Shown in pieces: positions 7,662 through 14,049 of a stretch of DNA of 34,422 nt. The position numbers and the translations under genes are program-made. How positions within the stretch are numbered: the first letter of the stretch is position 1; every line of letters starts with the position of its first letter. The notes below the pieces were generated by a model. It had not been told where the DNA came from. It did no database searches and was given only the letters and a program-made list of their open reading frames with translations. Where the stretch lies: NCBI GenBank assembly GCA_016930215.1, contig JAFGHH010000481.1, positions 1 to 34,422 on the forward strand, in the 5' to 3' direction. Origin of the DNA: Deltaproteobacteria bacterium (GTDB lineage Bacteria; Myxococcota_A; Polyangia; DRWM01; JAAZOP01).

Positions 7662-8590
7662 CGCAGCTCCTCGAGCCGGACGCGCTCGGGGACCGGCAGC
7701 TCGTGGAGCTCGAACGCCTCCCGCGCGGCGTTCCAGATCCGCCGCTCGCCGCCGAGAAAGCCGTCGGGGCCGAAGCGGTAGCGGTGGTAGCCGGCGGTGC
7801 GGGGCGACTTGCCGCCCTGGTCGCTGGCCGACGGGGTGCCGAGGACGCGCAGCGGACCGCGGGGGGTCTCCACCTCCCAGTGCAGCGAGAGGTGTCGGTG
7901 CCCGTGGAGGATCGCCGCGCCGGTACCGGCCAGCAGCTCGAGCAGCGCGCGCCAGTCGTGGAGCCCGTTGAGCCACTGCTTGAGCGGCTCGGCGTGGGGG
8001 ATCGGGGGGTGATGGACCGCGACGACCAGCGGCGGCCGGGCCGCCGGATGCCGCAGCAGCTCGGCGAGGCGGCCGAGCTGTCGGGCGCCGAGGGTGCCGC
8101 GGGCCTGGATCGGCGAGGCGGGCCAGCCGGAGCAGAGGCCGAGCACGGTGAGGCCGGGGCGCGGCTGGAGGAACGGGAACAGGTCGTCGGGAAACGGCGC
8201 CGCGCTGCGGGCGAAGGCGCCGAAGTAGACCTCGAACAGCCGGCGCTCGTGCGCGTCGGAGGTGTAGCGGTCGTGGTTGCCCGGGACCGCCGAGATCCGC
8301 TCGGCCGGCAGCCCCGAGCGGCCGAGCAGCTCGCGGGAGGCGGCGAACTCCTCGGGCACGCCGAGGTTCACCAGGTCCCCGCCGACGACGAGCTGGTCGG
8401 GCGGGTCGCGCCGCAGGTCGTCCATCACCCGCAGCAGCAGCTCGTAGGGGTGCCGCTTGCGGCGGAGCAGCGCGAGGTTGAGCCAGCCCAGCGCGCGCTT
8501 GGTGAGCAGGTCGGTCGGGCGGAAGCGCGCGATGCCCGTGGGATGCAGGTCGGAGATGTGGGCGACGACGACCGGGGCGGCTCCGCTCAT
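7658..8590 (-). CDS. Calcineurin-like metallophosphoesterase (cytoplasmic)
   Basis: A 310-residue phosphoesterase with the full metal-site signature: SDLH (Asp14, His16), GGDLVN (Asp72), GNHD (Asn105, His106), HHPP (His193-194) and GHRH (His231, His233). These ligands hold the two-metal centre that hydrolyses phosphomonoesters or diesters. There is no signal peptide, so it should act in the cytoplasm. Substrates in this family range from cyclic nucleotides and UDP-diacylglucosamine to proteins; the sequence does not decide. It lies 50 bases after the FecR-like gene and overlaps the next gene by ATGA, placing it in the ECF sigma operon. That context hints at a part in envelope signalling or lipid turnover, which is inference. 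Confidence 0.88.
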   Translation of the reverse strand: MSGAAPVVVAHISDLHPTGIARFRPTDLLTKRALGWLNLALLRRKRHPYELLLRVMDDLRRDPPDQLVVGGDLVNLGVPEEFAASRELLGRSGLPAERISAVPGNHDRYTSDAHERRLFEVYFGAFARSAAPFPDDLFPFLQPRPGLTVLGLCSGWPASPIQARGTLGARQLGRLAELLRHPAARPPLVVAVHHPPIPHAEPLKQWLNGLHDWRALLELLAGTGAAILHGHRHLSLHWEVETPRGPLRVLGTPSASDQGGKSPRTAGYHRYRFGPDGFLGGERRIWNAAREAFELHELPVPERVRLEELR

Positions 8591-8640
8591 GACGGGCGCA
8601 CCCTAGCAACGCGCCCGGCCGCCAGCAACCGCCGTGCGGC

Positions 8641-9921
8641 TCAGGGTGCCGTCGCGGCGAGTCCCAGCCGGGCCCGCACGGTGGCCGCCGCGCTCCCGCC
8701 GGGGAACTCGAGCAGGTACTGCTGCAGGCACTCGCGCTCGGCGACGCCGTTGCCGCGGGCCCCGAGCAGGTTGCACAGGGCGAGCCGGGCGTCCTCGCGC
8801 AGCTGGCCGCTCGGGTAGCGGTCGAGGTAGCGCTGGTACAGCGCCTGGGCCCGGGCCGGGTCGCGGAGCTGCTGGCGGCAGACGCGCGCCAGGTCGAGCA
8901 GGGTGACCTCGGCGGCGGAGGAGGACGGCGCGGTCTCGACCAGCGCCTCCAGCGCGGTCGCGGCGGCCGCCGCATCGCCCGCGCGCAGCAGCGCCTCGGC
9001 CGCCGCGTAGCGCTCGCTCCAGGTGCGCGGCCGCTCCGGGGCCGCGACGCGCGCCGCCGACTCCCCGCCGTCGGCGGCCGCGGGCGGCCGGCCGACGGGC
9101 GGCTCGACCCCGGGCGCTTCGGCCGGGACCGCGACGACCTCCGGCGGCCCGGCCGGCGTCGGCTCGACCTCCGGCGCCTCGAGCGGCGGCGGCACCGGCG
9201 GGAGCGGCGAGGCGGGCGAGGACGGTCGCGCCGCGCGCGTCGCACCCGACTCCCGCGCCACGCGCTCGGGGAACAGCGCGGTCATCCGCGCCCGCCAGGC
9301 CGGGTCGAGGGTCCGCGGGGCCGGCTCCCGCGCCGCCAGCTCCTCGCCGGCCGCGAGCTCGATCGGGTCGCCGTCGCGGGACACGACGCGAACCCGGCCC
9401 GACACCACCCCGACCCGCGTGCCGCCCGACGGCTCGACGCTCACCGCGAACACCGTTCCCAACACCACGACCGTCCGCTCGGGCGTCCGCACCTCGAGCC
9501 CTCCGCGCCCCGGCTCGACCGAGAACCAGACGGTGCCGGCGTCGAGCGCGAAGGTGCGTTCGTCGAGCTGCCGGAGCCGCGCCCCCTCCTCGGCCGCGTA
9601 GACCACGGGCCGCTCGTCGAGCGTTCCGGGCGGCGCGGACGGCGGGCCGGCGGGCGGGTGGACGGCCAGCGCCGGCGCCCCGCCCCCGGGCGGCGCGGAG
9701 GACGCCGGACCGCCCTGCCACCACCACAGCGCCAGGGCCGCGGCGCCGACCAGCGCCACGGACACGACGGCCAGCCGCGCGACCGCCTCGCGCCGGCGGC
9801 GGCGCCGGCGCCGCTCGACGTCCGCGAACCCGCCGCGCGGGGGCGCGAGCGGCTCCGCGGCGTCGTGCCGCAGGCGCCCGAGCACCCGGTCCAGTCGATC
9901 CCCCGCATCGTTGCCGCTCAT
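8641..9921 (-). CDS. FecR-like membrane regulator with C-terminal TPR-like repeats
   Basis: A 426-residue single-pass protein. Residues 1-45 are a short cytoplasmic part ending in a run of arginines, followed by a membrane helix (about 46-68). A FecR-like periplasmic beta domain follows (about 105-200), with GTVFAVSVE and VSGRVRVVS. Next is a long Pro/Glu-rich linker, then helical repeats near the end resembling the YbgF/TPR type (ARAQALYQRYLDRYPSG, then YLLEFPGGS). FecR proteins sense periplasmic signals and modulate a partner ECF sigma factor. The start overlaps the sigma gene stop as ATGA, the usual sigma/regulator coupling. Unlike FecR of iron uptake, no TonB receptor gene is nearby, and the TPR tail suggests binding of a periplasmic partner. 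Confidence 0.85.
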   Translation of the reverse strand: MSGNDAGDRLDRVLGRLRHDAAEPLAPPRGGFADVERRRRRRRREAVARLAVVSVALVGAAALALWWWQGGPASSAPPGGGAPALAVHPPAGPPSAPPGTLDERPVVYAAEEGARLRQLDERTFALDAGTVWFSVEPGRGGLEVRTPERTVVVLGTVFAVSVEPSGGTRVGVVSGRVRVVSRDGDPIELAAGEELAAREPAPRTLDPAWRARMTALFPERVARESGATRAARPSSPASPLPPVPPPLEAPEVEPTPAGPPEVVAVPAEAPGVEPPVGRPPAAADGGESAARVAAPERPRTWSERYAAAEALLRAGDAAAAATALEALVETAPSSSAAEVTLLDLARVCRQQLRDPARAQALYQRYLDRYPSGQLREDARLALCNLLGARGNGVAERECLQQYLLEFPGGSAAATVRARLGLAATAP

Positions 9922-10511
9922 GGCTGCGTCTCCTCTCCGTGCGCCGCACGGAGCGCCTGTTGCACCTGCTGCCGGGCGCGCGTCGCCCGCACCCGCAGCA
10001 CCTCGACCTTCACGCCGGCGGTACGCGCCGCTTCCTCGCCGGGCAGCTCCTCGAGCACCAGCAGGACGAACGCCTCGCGCAGCTTCGGCGACAGCGCCGC
10101 GATCGCGCGTTCGGCGGCCCGCAGCTCCTCATCGACCCCGACGCCGCCGGCGGGATCCGGCGAAGGGTCGCCGGCGGCGGAGGTGAACCAGGCGAAGGCC
10201 TGCAGCAGCGCCCGACCGCGGGCCCGGCTGCGCCAGTGGTGTCGGGCGAGGTTGAGCGCGATGCGATGGAGCCAGGTGCCGAACGAGGCCTCGCCGCGGA
10301 AGCGCCACAGCGAGGTGAAGGCGGCGGCGAAGGTCTCCTGGACGAGGTCCTCCGCCTCCGCGGGGTCGCGCACGAGGAAGCGCGCGCGGCGGGAGAGTCC
10401 GGCCAGGTGGGCGCGGTAGAGCTGCTCGCGGGCCCGCGCGTCGCCGGCCCGCGCGAGCGTCAGCAGTGCCGATTCATCGACCCCGAATGCGCCTGCGGCC
10501 GGCAACGCCAT
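9918..10511 (-). CDS. ECF RNA polymerase sigma factor
   Basis: A 197-residue sigma factor with region 2 at about 25-95 (AEAEDLVQETFAAAF, then FGTWLHRIALNLARHHWR) and region 4 at about 130-187 (LSPKLREAFVLLVLEELPGEE, then a helix-turn-helix with VLRVRATRAR). No C-terminal extension is present. ATG 10511 is chosen; a GTG six bases upstream is possible. A TAGAAT -10 box ends seven bases before the ATG, so a leaderless transcript is predicted. It leads the operon with the FecR-like gene, metallophosphatase and unknown gene, and is divergent from the barrel-like protein gene at 10604. The FecR-like protein is the likely anti-sigma or co-regulator. Target promoters cannot be deduced here. Confidence 0.92.
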   Translation of the reverse strand: MALPAAGAFGVDESALLTLARAGDARAREQLYRAHLAGLSRRARFLVRDPAEAEDLVQETFAAAFTSLWRFRGEASFGTWLHRIALNLARHHWRSRARGRALLQAFAWFTSAAGDPSPDPAGGVGVDEELRAAERAIAALSPKLREAFVLLVLEELPGEEAARTAGVKVEVLRVRATRARQQVQQALRAAHGEETQP

Positions 10512-10518
10512 CTCCACG

Positions 10519-10524
10519 ATTCTA
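10519..10524 (-). promoter_or_regulatory. Candidate -10 box of the ECF sigma operon
   Basis: TAGAAT on the minus strand lies seven bases before ATG 10511. No good -35 hexamer is present at 16-18 bases upstream, so an activator or alternative sigma factor may be needed. The spacing matches the other leaderless candidates in this window. Confidence 0.45.
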
Positions 10525-10566
10525 TCGTGCCCGGAGGCCCCGCGGCATTTCCTCGTGCGACGGTGT

Positions 10567-10595
10567 TTGACAGGCCGGGCCAGCTGGCCGAAATT
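10567..10595 (+). promoter_or_regulatory. Promoter with palindromic spacer upstream of barrel-like protein gene
   Basis: TTGACA (10567-10572), 17 bases, GAAATT (10590-10595), then eight bases to ATG 10604. The spacer carries the perfect 12-bp palindrome GGCCAGCTGGCC (10578-10589), placed where a repressor would block polymerase. AGGTGG just before the ATG could serve as a ribosome site, but the transcript would be almost leaderless. Confidence 0.55.
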
Positions 10596-10603
10596 GCAGG
10601 TGG

Positions 10604-11824
10604 ATGGCACGAACGTTCCCGGTGGTCTCGACGGACCGGCGGCCCGCACTTCCCCGACCGGCCCGGGCCGGGCACATCGCGGGGTTGCTCCTGCCCGCCA
10701 TCCTGTGGGCGACCTCCGGGGCCCGGGCGCAACCGATGCCGGAGGACCGCCCGCCCGACGGGCCGGCGGCCGTCGCGCCGGCCGGTCCCGGCCCGACCGC
10801 CGGTCCGCCGACGTCCGGCGAGACGGCCGAGGTTCCGGCCGCGGAGCCGCCGGTCGACGCTCCGGCCGACACCGCCTCGGTCGAGCCTCCGGGGGAAGGC
10901 GAGCCCGGGCGGCTGCTCGTCCGGTCCGCGGCGGCGGAGGTCGATGGAGCCGCCCTGGCCGGGAACCTGGCCTCGCGGATCACCGGCTTCGAGGTCTCGG
11001 CGATCGGTGAGGAGGTTCCGGAAGGGGTCTACCTGCTGGAGATCGAGCCGGGTCCGGAGCCGGCCCGGCTGCGGCTGCTGCTGCGCAACCCGGAGGGCGT
11101 GGCGATCGTGCGCGAGCTGGAGGTCGGCGCGGGGGCCGAGGCCGAGGACCCGAGCCGCTTCGCCGCGGTGGTGGCGAGCCACATGGTCGAGGAGCTGGCG
11201 GTGCTGGAGCGACCGCCGCGACCGATGCCGGTCCCGGCGGCCGCGCGGCCGGAGCCGCCCGCGAGGCCCGGTCGAGGCGCGCCGGAGCCGCCGCCGGTCG
11301 AGCCGGAGCCTGCTCCTCCGCCGGAGCCGCCGCCCGCGTTCGAGCTGGCGCTGTTCGGCGGCATCCAGGGCAACGACCTGGGCGGCTCGCCGATCGGCGC
11401 CGGCACGGGCGGCACGCTGTTCCTGCGGGCGGCCTACACGTTCCTGCCCTGGCTCGGCGCGGCGCTCGAGGCGGGCTGGATGGGCGTGACGAGCAACCGG
11501 GTCGACGTGCTGCTGCACGCCGCGCCGCTGCGGCTCGGGGTCGATTTCGGCGTCCACATCCCGTTCCTGCACGCCTCGCTCGGGCCGCGGCTGGCGATCG
11601 ACATCTGGACGGCCGCGCTGTCGCAGCGGCAGACCGGGTCGCGCTACGGCGGCGGGCTGTTCGGCACGGTGTCGCTGTTCCCGTGGGAGCGCTTCGGCTT
11701 CACGATCGCCGCCGCCGTGGACTTCTTCCCGGTGGCCGTGCAGCTCGACGCCGGCGGCGACCCGGCGTTCGCGCTCGGCTGGGTCCGGTTCCTGTTCAGC
11801 GGCGGGATCGTGGGACGGATCTGA
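10604..11824 (+). CDS. Secreted protein with proline-rich region and outer-membrane barrel-like C-terminus
   Basis: A 406-residue protein. A long N-region and hydrophobic core (HIAGLLLPAILWATSGARA) form a signal peptide ending near residue 42. Pro/Ala-rich disordered sequence covers about 43-95. A small alpha/beta domain (about 96-200, LLVRSAAAEVDGAALA to VVASHMVEEL) follows; it recalls the small domains that precede barrels in myxobacterial proteins. After a second Pro/Glu linker, residues 240-406 alternate short beta strands with turns (ELALFGGIQGNDLGG, LGAALEAGWMGV, FTIAAAVDFFPVAVQLDAGG), as in an 8-strand barrel. Its stop is one base before the ATG of the VWA lipoprotein, so the two probably form a surface pair. 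Divergent from the ECF sigma operon. Function unknown. Confidence 0.75.
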   Translation: MARTFPVVSTDRRPALPRPARAGHIAGLLLPAILWATSGARAQPMPEDRPPDGPAAVAPAGPGPTAGPPTSGETAEVPAAEPPVDAPADTASVEPPGEGEPGRLLVRSAAAEVDGAALAGNLASRITGFEVSAIGEEVPEGVYLLEIEPGPEPARLRLLLRNPEGVAIVRELEVGAGAEAEDPSRFAAVVASHMVEELAVLERPPRPMPVPAAARPEPPARPGRGAPEPPPVEPEPAPPPEPPPAFELALFGGIQGNDLGGSPIGAGTGGTLFLRAAYTFLPWLGAALEAGWMGVTSNRVDVLLHAAPLRLGVDFGVHIPFLHASLGPRLAIDIWTAALSQRQTGSRYGGGLFGTVSLFPWERFGFTIAAAVDFFPVAVQLDAGGDPAFALGWVRFLFSGGIVGRI

Positions 11825-11825
11825 A

Positions 11826-12998
11826 ATGGACGACGGCGACCGGGCACGGGTTCGACGAGGCGGGATGGCGACGGCGGTCCTCGCGCGGTGGTGTCTGGTG
11901 CCGGCGGCCTGCCTGGCGGCGACGGCTTCGTGCAGCGTCGACCACCGGTCGCTCGGGGAGGTGTGGATCGATCCGGAGGACACGACGTCCGAGGTCGAGT
12001 GGCGGCCGACGAACCTGGCGGACGTGCTGTTCCTGGTCGACAACTCGGGCTCGATGGCCCAGGAGCAGGCGGCCCTGGCGCTCGCCTTCCCGTCGTTCCT
12101 CGAGACGTTCTTCGCCGAGGCCGAGGCGCGGGGCATCGATGCATCGCTGAACGTCGGCGTGATCTCCACGGACCTGGGGACGATGGGCCGCACGCTCGCC
12201 ACCTGCGACGACCCGGTGGACGGCGACGACGGCTGCCTGTTGCACCTGCCGAGCGCGACGGTTGCCGGCTGCGAGGCGGAGTACCCGGCGTTCCTGTCGC
12301 GCGCCGCCGGCGACGCGTACCCGCTCGACCGGCTGGCCGGGGATTTCGGCTGCATCGCCACGCTCGGCACGCGCGGTTGCGGCTTCGAGCAGCATTTCGG
12401 TGCGCTCTGCAAGGCGCTGATCGACCACACGGCCCCCGGCGGCTGCAACGAGGGGTTCGTGCGGGGCTCCTACGCCGCCGTGGACGGCGGGCCGGCGGTG
12501 ATCACGCCGGGCGTCACGGCGGTGATCGTGGTCAGCGACGAGGACGACTGCACGGTGCGGGCGACGCATCCGGAGATGTTCGACCCGGAGCGCACCGACC
12601 TGGGCCACGTCAACGTCCGCTGCTTCGCGCACCCGGAGTTCGTGACGACGCTCGAGGAGACCGAGGCGGCGTTGCGGGGGTTCGCGGGCGAGGGGCACTA
12701 CCTGGTGCTGGGCGCGCTGGTCGGCGTGCCGCCGGACGAGCCGGCCTGCAACGGCCCCGGCGACGCGCTCGACGGTTGCCTGGCGGTGCCCGCGATGATC
12801 GAGCGGGTGGATCCGGCCGTGCCGTCGCAGCTCCTGCCGTCGTGCAACACCGCGGCGGGCCTGGCGTCCCCGCCGCGGCGGATCGTGGAGCTGGTCCGGC
12901 GCTTCGGGGCCGACGGCTACGTGGCGTCGATCTGCACCACGGACTACGGCGAGCCGCTGCGCGCCGTCGCGCTCCGCATCCTCGCGCATCTCGACTAG
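11826..12998 (+). CDS. VWA-type lipoprotein with MIDAS motif
   Basis: A 390-residue exported protein. ATG 11826 follows the previous stop by one base (TGA-A-ATG), which favours translational coupling. ATG 11865 is a serious alternative because it gives a cleaner signal peptide (MATAVLARWCLVP, then TASC; Cys36 counted from the first start). The VWA-like domain begins LADVLFLVDNSGSM, with the MIDAS residues D72-x-S-x-S. Later VVSDEDDC and the scattered Cys pairs suggest a disulphide-stabilised metal-ion-dependent binding domain. Domains of this kind bind protein ligands through a divalent cation. It is probably the lipid-anchored partner of the barrel-like protein. Its stop codon overlaps that of the convergent PhaC-like gene within a CTAG. 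Confidence 0.85.
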   Translation: MDDGDRARVRRGGMATAVLARWCLVPAACLAATASCSVDHRSLGEVWIDPEDTTSEVEWRPTNLADVLFLVDNSGSMAQEQAALALAFPSFLETFFAEAEARGIDASLNVGVISTDLGTMGRTLATCDDPVDGDDGCLLHLPSATVAGCEAEYPAFLSRAAGDAYPLDRLAGDFGCIATLGTRGCGFEQHFGALCKALIDHTAPGGCNEGFVRGSYAAVDGGPAVITPGVTAVIVVSDEDDCTVRATHPEMFDPERTDLGHVNVRCFAHPEFVTTLEETEAALRGFAGEGHYLVLGALVGVPPDEPACNGPGDALDGCLAVPAMIERVDPAVPSQLLPSCNTAAGLASPPRRIVELVRRFGADGYVASICTTDYGEPLRAVALRILAHLD

Positions 12999-14035
12999 GA
13001 CGAACGGAGGAACTCCGCCGTCGGCTCCCAGACCGCCGCGGGCGCCGCCGGGCCGCCCAGCACCCCGACGTGGCCCCCGGGTGCCGGCCGCACGACCACC
13101 CGCTCGGGCGGCAGGTGCTCGCGCAGGGCCACCACCGACGCGAGCGGCGCGATGGCGTCGGACTCGCCCGCGAAGGCCAGCACGGGGCAGTCGACCGCGG
13201 CGAGGTCGAAGCGCCGCTCGCCGAAGGTCAGCCACGAGTCGTGGGCGCGGTTGCGGCGCATCAGCTCGCGCAGGAACTGCTTGAAGGCCTCCCCGGGATA
13301 CGGCACCAGGCCGCCGAGCCAGCTCGAGATCGAGCCGTAGGCCCGGAGGAACGGCTCGTCCGCCCCGTGGTCGCGCAGCTCCAGCACCCGCTCCACGGCG
13401 CGGCGTCCGGACAGGAGCTGGAACCCCGCGGTGGCGAGCCAGCCCGGCACGACGCCCAGCGCATCGACCAGGGGGTCGACGCGCCCCGCCGCGGCCGCGC
13501 CCAGCAGCCCGACGAAGCCCATCTTCGAGAAATCGACCGGGGTGGCGACGGTCGCCAGCCGCGCCACCTGTCCGGGGTGCCCGGCGGCGTGCAGCAGGCC
13601 GAACAGCCCGCCGAGGCAGTAGCCGACGAGCGACAACCGGGTCGCGCCCGCGTGCGCGCGGACCGCGTCCGCGGCCGCGGGCAGCGCCTGCAGCACGTAG
13701 TCGTCGAGCCGCACGGCGCGGTCCCCACGGTCCGGCTCGCCCAGGTCGAGGACGTAGGTCGCCAGGCCCCGGTCGCGCAGCAGGCGGACGAACGAGTGGT
13801 CCGGCTGGAGGTCGAAGACCAGCGGGCGGACCATCAGCGGCGGCACGAGCAGCACGGGGGGCAGGGGCGCGCCGCGCGCGACCGCCGGGGCGGCGGGCGT
13901 GCCGTCGTCGGCCAGCACGACGCGCACCGACCACTTGCCCTCGCGGTGCACCTCCGCCTTGGGCGTCGCGTCGAGGCCTGGGGCGGCGAGCGCGCGGGCG
14001 CGATTGCGGACCTCCCACAGCTCACGCCAGTCCAT
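12995..14035 (-). CDS. PhaC-like alpha/beta hydrolase in the biotin operon
   Basis: A 346-residue alpha/beta hydrolase with features of class III polyhydroxyalkanoate synthase: PPLMVRPLVFDLQPDHSF, then TYVLDLG, the nucleophile elbow GYCLGG with Cys140, then GESDAIAP (Asp293) and PGGHVGVLGG (His322). The Cys-Asp-His set is that of PhaC, not of Ser-type esterases. Length fits class III PhaC, but no PhaE, phasin or thiolase gene is adjacent. It starts 14 bases after the BioA-BioD stop with AGAGG before ATG 14035, so it is the third gene of the biotin operon. Alternatives are a true PHA synthase carried along, or an acyl-transfer or hydrolysis step in pimeloyl supply (a BioH-like role). The context makes the second worth testing, but it is inference. 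Confidence 0.82.
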   Translation of the reverse strand: MDWRELWEVRNRARALAAPGLDATPKAEVHREGKWSVRVVLADDGTPAAPAVARGAPLPPVLLVPPLMVRPLVFDLQPDHSFVRLLRDRGLATYVLDLGEPDRGDRAVRLDDYVLQALPAAADAVRAHAGATRLSLVGYCLGGLFGLLHAAGHPGQVARLATVATPVDFSKMGFVGLLGAAAAGRVDPLVDALGVVPGWLATAGFQLLSGRRAVERVLELRDHGADEPFLRAYGSISSWLGGLVPYPGEAFKQFLRELMRRNRAHDSWLTFGERRFDLAAVDCPVLAFAGESDAIAPLASVVALREHLPPERVVVRPAPGGHVGVLGGPAAPAAVWEPTAEFLRSS

Positions 14036-14049
14036 CGCGCGGCAACCTC

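Noticed and set aside
12995-14035. Calling this gene bioH
   Set aside because: The nucleophile is Cys in a PhaC-type elbow and the domain pattern is PhaC. A BioH-like role is only a hypothesis from context.
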